Positions 25,021 through 36,231 of a stretch of 64,000 nt of DNA are shown here, piece by piece. Numbering within the stretch: the stretch's first letter is position 1; each line of letters begins with the position of its first letter. The translations under genes were made by a program, and so were the position numbers. The notes under the pieces are model-generated. The model saw nothing but the letters and a program-made list of their open reading frames with translations, was not told the DNA's origin and did not search any database. The DNA is from Malania oleifera (lineage: Eukaryota; Streptophyta; Magnoliopsida; Santalales; Ximeniaceae). Where the stretch lies: positions 33,299,231 to 33,363,230 of the forward strand of contig NC_080420.1 in the NCBI RefSeq assembly GCF_029873635.1. Direction: 5' to 3'.

Positions 25021-25021
25021 C

Positions 25022-26541
25022 CTAACAACCACTCAGGAGCAGTCTTCTCACCTGAACAGTTGAGACCATCTGAGGTAGAGATTGCACTCGCGACGCTGTA
25101 AATCTGAATTCTGGTCTTCTTGGCGGTCTAAATATCACTTCTCTTGCACGACAATCTATACTGGCAAAGTTAGCTGCTAGCCAATCCATACCGAAAATGA
25201 TATCAAACTCATGCATGTCTAGCACTACCGAATCAACAGATATAATCCTCCCCTGAATATCAACTGGACAACCCCAGAGCATCCTACTACATCTCACCGC
25301 TGACCCGGTCAGTGTAGCCACTAGTAATTCAACATCTAGTGATTGTGTTTCAGCCTCACATAATTTAACACACCCCACAGATACAAACGAGTGTGTGGCC
25401 CCCGAGTCAAAAAGTGCAATAACTTTAAATGAAAACATATTAACCGTACCTATCACCACGTTGCCGGCTGTCTCAGCATCACTCGGCTTTAGAGCAAAAA
25501 CCTTGGCTGGAGCCATATTCCTTTGTTGGCCTCCACGTCGTGCCTTATAGCCTCCTCGAGCAGGTCTAGGAGCAGGAGCGGCACCAATCTGAGCCTGACA
25601 ATCCATCATCACATGCCCTGGCTCCCCACATCGGTAGCAAACACCCCGCCCGGCACGACACTCCCCGGGTGTCTCTTCCCACAAGTCGGGCAAGCTAGAA
25701 GTGGCTGCATACCCTAGAAACAGTGAGTCCTTGTCTCCTGCCTCCGATCTCTGTAATAGCCACCTCTCTTCCACGAACCATGACCGACTCCCTGCTAGGA
25801 ACTAGAAGGTGCAGATCTCTTCTTCTGCCTCTACTCCTCAGCCTCTAACCGCTCTCCAATCTCTGCTATAGTGGCTCTATCCACCAGTTCGGCAAAGTCT
25901 TACAACTTCAGTATCGATACCTGCTTATATATTTATCTCCTCATACCTCTTTCAAACTGTCATACCTTTTTCACCTCATCTGGAATAATGTACGTGGCGA
26001 AGCGAGATAGTTCAATGAACCTCGCCACGTACTGTTGCACGGTCTATTGTCCCTGCTTCAGATTCAGGAACTCCTCTATCTTAGCTCCCCTGGACGAAGC
26101 TGGAAAATACCTGTCAAAGAATGTCTCCTTAAACCACTCCCATGTCATCTCCACAGGTACTGTTCTCTACTATTGTAAGAGTTTCACCGCCGTCCACCAC
26201 CTCTCAGCCTCTACAGTCAATCTGTAGGTAGCAAATAATACCCTCTGCTCCTCTAAACATTGTAGCACTACAAATATTTTCTCTATCTCCTACACCCAGT
26301 TTTCAGCGACTGCAGGATCTATTCCCCCTGAGAAAGCTAGAGGATTCATCTTTATGAATTTATCTATCGAGCTATCGTGGCCTTCCGACGGACCACCTTG
26401 TTCCCTCGAACTCTTGGCAATTTCGGCCATAACTTGTTGTGCCACGTTGCGTAAGACTGCATCCGAATCACCACCCGCAGCACCTGAGGGTCCAGCACCC
26501 TCATTCCCACTGGCATGGGCACTACTGCCACCAGGGTCCAT
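25022..26541 (-). pseudogene. GY-C gag and aspartic protease
   Basis: The start ATG at 26541 reads MDPGGSSAHASG; the same start is found in GY-F (MDPGGS). An N-terminal gag region (26541-26290) is followed by stops through the capsid domain. From 25774 to 25022 a 250-codon open stretch holds a CCHC knuckle CYRCGEPGHVMMDC (about 25640-25600), an arginine/glycine-rich linker, and protease with LFDSGATHSFVS (about 25420-25390) and FDIIFGMDWLA (about 25210-25180). The partly open gag/protease stretch again argues for moderate age. Confidence 0.9.
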
Positions 26542-26839
26542 CCTGAAAAATAAATAACTTAACTCAGAACCCCTTCACTATACATATCACCCAACCAATA
26601 TAGTATATACTCCTAATTAATTCATCTCTCCTGATCTTAATTTAAGGTTCAATTTGCAACCTAGATTCCCAACCCGACGATAGTTTACGATGACTTTCCT
26701 GAAATCATCACCCCAGGAAAATCACACAAACCACCACGAAAGTCCTGCATCTAGGCTACAAAATCAGACCTCAAATCCCCTTATCCTATACTCTGGTATT
26801 ATTACTGCTACATTCTAGAGTCTACAAAACCTAACATCC

Positions 26840-26857
26840 TAGGCTTTAATACCAAAC
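26840..26857 (-). other. GY-C primer-binding site
   Basis: On the minus strand the LTR end TTTACA is followed by GTTTGGTATTAAAGCC, a two-base variant of the Met-tRNA site TGGTATCAGAGCC. The same phrase, unmutated, follows the GY-F LTR. Confidence 0.8.
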
Positions 26858-28925
26858 TGTAAAGTCCTGCTTAAATATTCATATAATAAAAGTAGAATAA
26901 ATAAAATAGTCAATCCGAACCCGTGGGTAACGGAGACACCTATCATACGCAGCGGAACCTAGGCAGCAGTAAATGTAAATCACAAACTCATAACCACAAA
27001 AAAAAAAAATAATACCAGAGTTACACAAATTTCAAAATATTGGGTTTATGTACAATCTCCAAAAAAAAAAAAAAAAAATACAAAACACCCCTAGGATCTC
27101 ACATCAAAATTCCCTGATCCTAGTCCAAACTTACCCTCCTAGCAGGGTAGTACAATCGACTCAATAGCGGTCACGCTCCGCCGGTCTTTCTGGGTTTCCT
27201 AAAAATCAGTTGATGTTCAACGGCGAGACACCTCTCAGTAAGGGAAAATTAACTAAATATAGCTGTGTGACAACATGAAGATTTAATGTAATTATCCATA
27301 TACAGTACATTTTATATATTTATAAACATTCATCATAACATACTGAATAATCATATACTTTTGTATTTTCTAATAAATCATATCGTTCATAAAATTTCTG
27401 TTATAGCTGATAATACTGAAAACATACCTAGAATGAATAGCTAGCTGGTGTCATGTATTACCCCCATGACGGGTTGTGAAGCCCGGATGCGAGACCCGAC
27501 AATGGCTAGCCGACCACTACTGAGTCAAAAATATCTGTAAGTATGATGGGCCCGCCACACCCTGGTTCAAACTACCAGGTGGACGTCTACAACTCTACAC
27601 TGAAAGCCACATCGACTATCCATCTCCCACCCCCTTGTGGGGTGATTAGCACAAGTCTGAACATAGATATCTGATCTATATAGTTACGGTACCGTGCTCC
27701 TGAAACTCAACTAAACTAACATCTGGGTTCTGATAACATATAGTACATGATAATATAGCATTTAACATAAATGAATTGATAGCATTTCTATACTTTCATC
27801 AATACGGCCTTGCGCCGAACATTTCGCAAATACGACCTTGTGCCAAACATTTCATAAACACAGCCTTGCACCGGAAACATATCACATACACGGCCTTGCG
27901 CTGGCTATCAATCACAGTCTTGCGCCGAATATCTCATACCTATCATTTTGAATAAATAAATCAATTATTATGTATTTTCAAAATCATAATGTACTATATT
28001 ATTTCATAATTCTTGAAAACATACTTTACTCGTAAAATTGTTATATCATAATACTTTTCATGAAAAATAATATTCATACCACACAAAACTGAGTACATTC
28101 GTACATTTCATTCTAAAATCACCTTTTCTGTGTAATAGTAGTATTTTCCCAAATATACATTTTCTCAATAATATTCAAATATAATACACGCTTCCCTGAA
28201 CATTAATTTGTTGATAAATAAAATAATACGCGTGAAAAATAACTGTTTTAGTTTATTCCCTCACCTGACACTGGAAAGAAACTCCCTAAAAATTCTACTC
28301 GTCCTACACCCGCGGGGTCCCCCGTTCAACACCCTGAATTCAACAACTCTTAGAACTAAATTTCAATATTTTCACGTGAATATCATTTCCTATAACTATG
28401 AAGAGACCAAATTTGTCATAAAAAAACCTCACCTTAACTCAGGGATGAGTTTCAACTCGCTTCCACCAATGATCCGCTCTAGCAGATTTGGAGAGAACTT
28501 CTCCAGGAGCGTCGTGGCTGCCTCAGATCGTCGATCCGGCGAACGATGGAGCCGAAATTGAAGAGAGAGGAGAGAGAAACCGTAGGGAGGAGAGAGAGTG
28601 AATTTTTTTTGATTTTTCTGCGTTTAAATCCGAGTTTTAGGCTATTTATAGAGCCGGATTCATCGACGAGACACGTCACCTTGTCGATGAGTCCTTGAAG
28701 AGTTTCATCGATGAACCTTCACCCCTCGTCGACGAAATTCAGAATTTCCAAAACCCTCCTTGGTATTTTCTCGTCGACGAGACATACCCTTGTCGACGAG
28801 CCCAATTGATGCGTTGTCGACGAATGCGAAGCTTTTTTCGACGAAGTCTGTTGCGCCCTCTTTTTATTCCCATTTTTCTCTCTCTTAATTATCATTTAAA
28901 TACCATTATACTTTAGGTCATTACA
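26858..28925 (-). repeat. GY-C 5' LTR (right)
   Basis: A 2068-base copy of the left LTR, starting TGTAATGACC at 28925 (minus strand) and ending TTTACA at 26858. It has four exact GTCGAC cores plus variants in U3 (28660-28850), a TATA-like CTATAAATAG (about 28645), the CGGCGCAAGGCCG array (27806-27932) and the conserved TCTCACC block (27222-27243). Confidence 0.92.
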
Positions 28926-30324
28926 AAACCCACCAAAGCTAAGATGGCCATAGCGAAAATGTCATAGCTATTCCTTCTCTCCCAATCTTGCAGAAAAACA
29001 TAAGTGAGCGGTGTCATGGAGATACAATGGAAACATTTGGTTGACTATCATGTTGACTTGAGCTATCAAGCCCAACTTCTCATCTTCAATTCTTAAGACT
29101 CCATTTTTTATAGAGATTCCATATCCCTTTTCTTGTAGTTGACCAACACTGAGTAAGTTTGTTCTTAAATCTGGAACAAAGAGAACGTTAGAAATAGTTT
29201 GAATATAATTTTTGTTGGTTTGAATTGCTACCTTTCCCTTTCCCATAACAGAGACTATAGAGCCATCACCGAACTTCACAACATCACGAAAAACTTCATC
29301 CAATTCAGAGAATACAGACTTCTCTCCACTCATATGGTTGCTGCAGCCAGTGTCTAAGTACCACAAGAATTTCTTGTGAGTTTCCTCCTTCACGTGACAA
29401 GCCCTTAACAAAGACACTTCTTCTTCCTTCTGAGCAAAATTGGACTGATTTCCACCATCTCTCCTTAGATTAGTGCAACACTCTGACTTGTAGTGGCCAA
29501 ACTTGTGACACCTATAGCATTCAACTCTTGATTTGTCTGCTGACTTTGACTTGTAAGGCATTGAGTGATTGTTGTTGTTGTCATGACCTTTTCCTTTCCC
29601 TTGAGAATTAGAATCTTCATATTTCTGATTTGCCACCTTTGCCTCTGCCTCTTCCTCGTCCATGACCTCCTCCTTTTGATGCCGATGCTTGTAACGCTTG
29701 CTCCTTCTTGTCTTGTCGATTCATTTTTTGCTCACGAACCAACAAAGAACTCTACAATTCATCAATGGACATGTGGTCAGTGTCTTTAAATTCCTCAATC
29801 GAACAAACAACATAGTTGAATTTTGTTGTCATTGAACAAAGAATCTTCTCAATGATAGTGGCATCTGTCATTTGGTCGCCATGGATTCTCATCTTATTTG
29901 CAATTGCCATCGTCTTAGAGAAGTAATTTGTCACCGATTATCCATACTTCATGTGTAAAGTTTCGAAATCGCCTAGAAGTGCTTGCAGTTGTGCCCTCTT
30001 TGCCTTTGTTGTCCCCTCATACTTCTTCTTCATAGAGTCCTAGGTCTGCTTGGAAGTTTCTTTACAAAGAATGGTTTCCAGGATGGAACGATCAATTGCC
30101 TGGAAGAGATAATTCTTTGCTTTGAGATCCTTCAACTTCTGCCCTGCAAGCTCCACCTTCTGTGCATCTGTCAGCACAACAACTGCTGCTTGTTTTGCTA
30201 CTTCGGAAATAACAACTGTCCAATATTCTTTGGACCTCAAAAATTTTTCCATGAGTATGCTCCAATGGTCATAGTGACCATCAAAGCATGAAATGGCTAG
30301 CTGCACAAAAGTTTTAGAAGCCAT
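28926..30324 (-). pseudogene. CO-A gag, zinc knuckle and protease
   Basis: The gag ATG at 30324 (MASKTFVQLAI) opens a typical copia gag with FDGHYDHWSILMEKFLRSKEYW. A stop falls near 30040 and another near 29935; the capsid continues with VTNYFSKTMAIANKMR and a lysine/glycine-rich linker. The 28968-29663 stretch has CCHC knuckle CYRCHKFGHYKSEC (about 29520-29480), protease WYLDTGCSNHMSG (about 29365-29330, the D-T-G triad) and LRTNLLSVGQL (about 29165-29140). After a frameshift near 28968 the pre-integrase start HFRYGHLSFGG is readable up to the insertion point, continuing in the pol part at 16790. Confidence 0.9.
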
Positions 30325-30354
30325 TGTGGAATTCTAACTTGGCTCTGATACCAC

Positions 30355-30636
30355 TGATGTAAAATAAAAGAAGAAAACGATAAATTTAAAAATAAGGAGA
30401 AACAAAATTAGATTGAAAACTTTACTACTTCATTGATAAGGAAATGACCATTATATAAGTTAAAAACAAACGGTTACAAACACAAAAATAGGTACCACTA
30501 ACATCATGCTAAACAACTTATAGGCATTACTAACATCATGCTAAACAACTTTTAGACACCACTAACATCGTGTTAATTAACTCCCACAAATTAGACAGAA
30601 AATAAAACACATTTGTTGCTATTAATTTATTCAACA
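30355..30636 (-). repeat. CO-A 5' LTR with adjacent primer site
   Basis: A 282-base LTR, on the minus strand TGTTGAATAAATTAAT...TTTTACATCA. The primer site TGGTATCAGAGCC lies immediately inside it (about 30341-30353 reversed). TATAA follows at 30637-30641, matching 13827-13831. Confidence 0.92.
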
Positions 30637-31335
30637 TATAAATGAATCATATAAGACTTAACATTATTTTTGGAAATTTAAACTTCAAACCTTAAATTTA
30701 GAATTGTACAAATTTAAATGAAATATAACATAAAAATTTAATTTAAATTTATACAATTCTAAATTTAAAATTCATGTTAATATATGAAAGTTAAGTTTCT
30801 ATTAATATTTTTTTCATCATTGGACTCATGCTAGTAACCATCTCAAAGAAGAAGAAGAAGAAGAAGAACTATAGATATAACACAAACTAATAAAGCTATT
30901 ATTACATTGAGATACCACAGATCTCCTCCAGCATGCCTTGTTTCTCAATTCCAAGCCAAGTAAAAAAAAATAATTGTGATAAAGAGCTCTTGACCAAACA
31001 AACCCTAATAAAGACCATGTATAAGCTCTCTTCCCAAGGTGTAATGAATGACAATGCGTTAAGAGTAACAGATAAACAAAGTCCTAATGAGAGTTGGCAG
31101 TGTCAGTTGCTAGCTCAAGCTGGTACAATTATTATGAACTAAAATACAAAGATTAGTATAATTAATATATCTAAGTAATTAGTAATTTTAATTAAAAATA
31201 AAAAGGAGGAGAGAAAGAAAGAACAATTGAAATAATGAAGGCAGCGAAGAAAGCTTTGGGAGGGGTTTTAAATATTTTTAGCAGTAGCAGTGGCGGTGGT
31301 TAATCATCAAGAGCTCTCTTTTTGATGCAGGCGTG
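30637..31335. other. Host AT-rich upstream region of the bHLH gene
   Basis: AT-rich host DNA between the CO-A insertion and the presumed core promoter. It holds a hairpin-forming inverted repeat (listed separately) and a (GAA)n stretch at about 30848-30868. No coding sequence recognised. Confidence 0.6.
30692..30769. repeat. Imperfect inverted repeat (hairpin), MITE-like
   Basis: TTAAATTTAGAATTGTAC (30692 onward) is mirrored by TATACAATTCTAAATTTAAA (to about 30769), giving arms of about 28 bases with one or two mismatches around a 20-base loop. Weaker pairing extends outward (CTTAAC near 30657, GTTAAG near 30790), as in a degenerate MITE. Confidence 0.7.
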
Positions 31336-32376
31336 GGGATAAATGCAGGGCCTTTGCCATTACTCTTCTCTTTCTCCTTCAAATACCCCCACCCCTTCCT
31401 GTCTCTCTCTCTCTCTCTCCCCATATGTACAGTTCTTCATAGTCTCTCTCTTTCTCTCTCATCTCTCTCTCCTTCTCTCTGAGGAGGTTGTTTCTGTAGA
31501 AGCATGAAACAGGACAGGGGATAGCAGTCGCTGGGCAGAAAAGACAGGGGGGTTTGAACGAATGCCCAAATTCAATAAAGGGTCTTCTGGGAAAAGCTTC
31601 AAATGGAGGTCAGAGTTGCAAAAGTGGCCCTAAATCTGAAATGGGTATCTTTCTCTTCCCACTTTTAGTTGGGTCTTTCCCCGTTTCAGAGCTGGGGCAT
31701 CTGCAGCTCTGACTAGGGTTTTTACTGCAAGGTTTTGAATGGGTATTTATTATTCTGAAATCAATGTTCGTGCTTAATTGACTGCTTCTGGGCTGGGCAC
31801 TCTTTTTTCAACTCTTCTTTGAACTGATTTTTTCTTTTTCCTTTTTGTTTTTTGGTTTTGTACTTCCCGTGTAAGGTGGTAGTACGACCAAGTTCAGGGT
31901 TAGGTTCAGAGAGAGTAGCGGTTACACTAGTGCGATCTTTGGTACATATTTTGGTTCTTAGTTTTGTATTAAATTTCTGACCTTTTTTTTTAGCTCATAA
32001 ATTAAGTGGGTCAACTTGAGCTGCGTTGGGTTTATCTAGCTTTGGACTTGCATAGCATAATTTCTTTGTGCGGATTGAGCCTTAGAAGGCATATCATATC
32101 ATATCTCTGCACCCACTGCCGTTCTTGTGAAATTCAAATTTCTGCGGGTTGGGTTTGGTTCGGACTTGTTTGTAACCTAGTGGGTTTGGTGATTTTATGC
32201 TTATCTGGGGTCTTTGAATTTGAGCAAAGTTTTGGGCAATCAGGGTTTCCTTTCTTTTTGTTTTGTTTTGTTTTTTGGGGGAGGGGTGAGGGGGGAAGAG
32301 ATATATTGTTTGTTGGTTGATTGCAAGGATTGTAATTGAAAAGGCATCACTTCAGGATACTCTCGCTTAGCAGGAG
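31336..32376 (+). promoter_or_regulatory. Core promoter, 5' UTR and probable 5' UTR intron of the bHLH gene
   Basis: A TATA-like GGATAAATG lies at about 31338-31346. Pyrimidine-rich (TC)n patches at about 31402-31480 are common around plant transcription starts. Short upstream frames occur at 31427 (six codons), 31504 (seven codons) and 31562 (24 codons). A likely 5' UTR intron starts at GTATCTTTC (about 31645) and ends at one of the AGs shortly before the ATG (32327, 32355 or 32373). The T/G-rich stretch between (31650-32320) lacks coding character, which fits an intron. Transcript data are needed to fix the start and acceptor. Confidence 0.55.
31562..31633 (+). CDS. Upstream ORF in the bHLH 5' UTR, 23 residues
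   Basis: A 24-codon frame starting MPKFNKG and ending LQKWP lies upstream of the main ATG and before the likely 5' UTR intron. It is basic and hydrophilic, with no membrane segment. I do not recognise it as a known conserved uORF peptide. If translated it could lower translation of the main frame; codon conservation in related genes would decide. Confidence 0.35.
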   Translation: MPKFNKGSSGKSFKWRSELQKWP

Positions 32377-34409
32377 ATGGATTTGGGGGAAAAGGATAAA
32401 TTTGAGGTAGAGAAGAGGAATGAGGAGATTTCAAACTACCATTCACCTAGTTTGTCTTCAGACTGGCGATTTGGTGGGGTTAATCTTGCAAATACATCAA
32501 TGAGTTTGGTTCCTATGGGCAATCCCATAGCAGTTTGCAAGGGAGATCTGGTTGGTACTTCTTCTTGTTCCTCTGCTTCCATGATGGATTCATATTGCCC
32601 AACTCCTTGGGACCACCCTACCAGTTCTCAGACCTTAGGTCCTTGTGACATAAACGTCCAGATCAATCCTAGCACTTCAAACACACTGGGATTCAGAAAA
32701 GGAGTTTCTGACTCTTTGAGGGAAGGTATCGATAATATGGGCTGGAATCAACTGAAACCGGTTATCTTCTTGCCAAATGCCTCTGGAATGCTTCCTCAGA
32801 ACTTATCACAGTTCCCAGCCGATTCTGCATTCATTGAGCGTGCTGCCAGGTTTTCATGCTTCAATGGTGGGAATTTTAGTGATATGGTGAACCCTTTTGG
32901 GATTCCTGAATTATTGAATCCTTATTGTAGGGGTGGTTCAACGATGCAAGGGCCACCTGAGGTTTTCCCTGGCAATGCAATCAAGTCAGTGGCTGGTGCA
33001 GAGTCTCAGAAGAATGAGTTGAGCATGGCTGAAGGTTCCAAGGATGTTTCTTTGTCTGTTGAGCATGGGGTTGCTGAAGGGAGCAGCCCATTAAAGAACG
33101 AGAGAAAAAATGAAAGTTTTGTGAGGTCTCTTGATGAAGCAAAGCAGGCAGTTGGAGCGTCTGGTAATGAATCTGATGAAGCTGAATTTAGTGGTGGAGG
33201 TGGTCAGGACGAGACATCTATGTTGGAGGGTACAGGTAGGGAACCTCCTTCTGCCATAGGACTTGGTTCAAAGAAAAGGAAGAGGAGTGGTCAGGTAGAA
33301 ACTGCTGTTATCAATAGTTTCTTGTGTATGTATTATTTGCTTTATTATTTTTCTTTTTCCAAATATTGTTAACCTTCTTCTGTCAAGGGTGCGCTGCAAT
33401 CCAGTGACCCAGCGAAGGATAACACTGAAATTCAACAGAAAGGAGACCAAAATCCAACTTCAACCGTCAATAAGCCTGTTGGAAAACAAAGTAAACATGC
33501 ATCTCAGGCTTCAGATCAACCTAAGGAAGAATATATCCATGTTAGAGCACGGAGAGGCCAGGCAACAAACAGCCATAGCCTTGCAGAAAGAGTAAGAGGT
33601 TTACATGGAAGGCTTTAGTTTGAGCATAAGCTAGTAATTTTTATCACTGTTATGTTGAAGTTGTTTGTTTTGGGTTGCAGGTAAGAAGGGAAAAGATCAG
33701 TGAAAGGATGAAATTTCTTCAAGATCTTGTGCCTGGTTGCAGCAAGGTTGGTTCATTGGTGTTGATGGTTTAGGGAGTAGAAAGTATAGATAGAATCTAG
33801 TTATCATTTTTGTTTCTATTCCTCTTTTTCTTTTTTTGATGGATTGATATTCATTTTCTTGAGAGTTGTTAATTTATCTGCAGGTCACAGGCAAGGCAGT
33901 CATGCTAGATGAAATCATTAACTATGTACAATCACTGCAACGGCAGGTTGAGGTGTGGTTTTGAGAATCTGTTTTCATGTTTCCTTTGCCTTACCTTGTA
34001 GTTTCTAATTCAGCCAGTGTAATCAGTCATACTGCATCTTGGGCTTCTATGCAACCTCAATGGTTGATATGATCAGTAATATTGGTTGCTGCAAAATATT
34101 TTTGCAACTGGCATATTTTGACATAGATTAATTTTTATACAACTTGTAAACTTTTGCCTACTTTTTCTAGAAGGCTGATGTCTAATACTTTGTGACCTCC
34201 CCAACTGTATCTTCTGCAGAATATTTTTACAACTTGCATATTTTTGACATAGATTAATTTTAATCCAACAGCTTGTAAAAAGGCTGTCCAATTAAATAAT
34301 AGATATGATGTTTGCAAAATTGACTGTGTAGTACTTTAAGCCCTTATTGTTTCTTTCTTTATGCTGTATCAGTAAAGCAAACAGAGAGGCAGGGTCCCAT
34401 ATTAGTTAC

Positions 34410-34442
<33 letters not shown>

Positions 34443-35493
34443 AGTGAAATGTCAAGTGCTTTTGATGATTTCATTTTTGGTGCATGAAATGCTTATTCGT
34501 CTATATGCACTTCACAGTTTTTGTCTATGAAACTTGCCACAGTCAATCCACGGATGGATTTTAACATTGAAGGGCTTCTTGCAAAAGATGTAAGTGAAAG
34601 TTGCATGCACAAGAACTAATAAATGCAACTTCAAGCATTTGTATTGTAAGCATCCATTCTGATTTCCAAAATACATTCTGATTCTTCATAGATGCTTCAG
34701 TCACGGGCTGGTCCTTCATCAACACTGGGCTTTTCCCCAGATGCTGCAATGGCATATCCTCAACTACATCCATCTCAACCAGGATTGATCCAAGCTGGCC
34801 TTCCTAACATGGGAACTCCTTCTGATATGCTTCGGAGAACCATAAATTCCCAATTGACAGCTATGAGTGGAGGGTTCAAGGAGCCTGCTACCCAGGTAAA
34901 AATTATATTCACGTCACACCTTAATTTTGTTTGTACCGAATCTGGTTCTTTATAATTTATTATTTCTCTGAATAGCAACTTATTTCTTGATGGATATGAA
35001 CTAAAACCATGTAATATGCTAGGGATCTCTAGAAAAGCCCCTCATGCAGTGTCTGCTTCTTTTGAGAATTCATGAACTTTTGCTTTAGCCGTGTGATAGA
35101 GCAAGTTCGATTGGGCTAATGCAGGCTGTTAAATTTTCCAAAATTTGAATGCATGCTGGATAGACTAGAAGTTGTTCTATCAAACCCTGACAAGAATTCC
35201 CCCCCCCCCAAACCCAAAAAAAATTCAGATAAATTTAAAAATTTCCATTTAAATATGTTTTCATGTAGCCAGCCAACGTGTGGGAGGATGAACTCCACAA
35301 TGTTGTTCAAATGAGTTTCGGTGCCAGTGCTCCCTCCGACAGCCAAGATGTAAATGGTATAACCTACTGATTTCTCCATGTAAAATGTTTCCTCTCCCCC
35401 AACCCCCTTGATACACCCAACTTCTAATCACAAAATTTTTCTTGGGCATTTGCAGGGTCTTTGCCACCAAGCCATATGAAAGTTGAACTTTGA
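32377..35493 (+). CDS. bHLH transcription factor, bHLH49-like, eight coding exons
   Basis: A nuclear basic helix-loop-helix transcription factor of 552 residues. Exons: 32377-33294, 33388-33591, 33681-33746, 33884-33952, 34518-34589, 34692-34895, 35269-35356, 35456-35493. All introns are GT-AG and the frame is maintained throughout. The long N-terminal exon has the subfamily motif FIERAARFSCFNGGNFSDMV (about residues 151-170) and a basic nuclear-localisation cluster KKRKRSG (about 299-305). The bHLH domain spans about 358-420. Its basic region HSLAERVRR carries His369, Glu373 and Arg377, the H-E-R set of G-box (CACGTG) binders, and helix 2 reads VMLDEIINYVQSLQRQVE. It ends MKVEL. Layout and motifs match Arabidopsis bHLH49 and relatives (such as bHLH74/76/78), which act in growth control; the precise orthologue is inferred. 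The frame has no stops or shifts, unlike all the retroelement genes around it. Alternatives for the first acceptor (33387) cannot be excluded. Confidence 0.93.
34086..34280 (+). repeat. Direct duplication inside bHLH intron 4
   Basis: Two imperfect copies of about 64 bases (34086-34149 and 34212-34280) share AATATTTTT, GACATAGATTAATTTT and CTTGTAAA, spaced by about 60 bases. A (TA)n run follows at 34415-34440 in the same intron. Confidence 0.8.
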
Positions 35494-36193
35494 TCAGCCT
35501 TTTAGTTTGTTGTGCCGCTGGCCCTTATTATGAGGTTCCCATTGCAAAATATATTTACGCCATTTGAAGGCTGATATAGATTATACCGTTACCAGGTTCC
35601 TGCTGTAAAATCTCCCTGTTAAGTTGTGTTGACATGATACTAGCTCGGAGTTGAAGTGATTCCAGAGCTGAAGAGAGTGAGATTGCGTTCAGCGACAAGT
35701 TACTGGTAGCCTCTTTTTTTCCCCTGTAAACACCAATCACCTTGTGAAAACCCATTGTTTGTGGTAATAGAGTTTGCCCAAAAACCAAAAAGGAAGTGTG
35801 TATATGAAGGTTCATCTTTTAAAAGGTGCCAAGGGAGACGCTTACTTGAAGCTCATAGGTGGTGAATTTATGGGATGCCAACTGGGTCAGAGTTCAATCT
35901 GCATAGTTGTTAAAAACTTAAAATTATGGTGGTGGATGCTAAATGTCTTAGATCATATATTGACAAAAAGGAAATCTATCTTGCAATGGTATTTTCTTTC
36001 AAAATATAAAGTATGTACATAGTGTTTTTGGGTGGTTAATTATGTCTAAGTCTTGGCTGATATCGTAGCTCATAGTCACTATAGCAGCGCTTACCTCCTT
36101 TTTAAGTCTCTATCAACCCTGATCCTTTTATTTGGATTTCTCCCTTTAGTTGATAATTCAATGTATGCATAGAGTAGATAAATGTTCTGTGTA

Positions 36194-36231
<38 letters not shown>

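Larger units (their letters stand above)
19781..28925 (-). mobile_element. GY-C complete Ty3/gypsy element with target duplication AAACC
   Basis: A minus-strand gypsy element with two LTRs, primer site, gag, protease, RT, RNase H, integrase, C-terminal domain and polypurine tract, 9.1 kb in all. Both flanks read AAACC (19776-19780 and 28926-28930), a perfect 5-bp target duplication. The first ~135 bases of the two LTRs differ at about a dozen positions (near 91% identity by eye), so the insertion is not recent. It lies at the junction of CO-B and CO-A and is the youngest layer of this nest. Confidence 0.93.
13832..30636 (-). mobile_element. CO-A Ty1/copia element, split by nested insertions
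   Basis: A minus-strand copia element whose two LTRs lie 16.2 kb apart. The outer flanks are TATAA on both sides (13827-13831 and 30637-30641), a perfect 5-bp target-site duplication. Reading the minus strand: 5' LTR (30636-30355), primer site, gag and protease (30324 to about 28931), the start of the pre-integrase domain up to GHLSFGG, then a gap filled by GY-C and CO-B. The coding resumes at about 16790 with GLP...HEECV, integrase, RT and RNase H, polypurine tract and 3' LTR (14130-13832). Only about five to eight codons seem lost at the break. With the insertions removed, the element is about 4.7 kb, normal for copia. Confidence 0.9.

Noticed and set aside
32006-32320. 104-codon frame before the bHLH start codon
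   Set aside because: The sequence is T/G-rich and lies within the probable 5' UTR intron; no motif and it is not in frame with the main exon.
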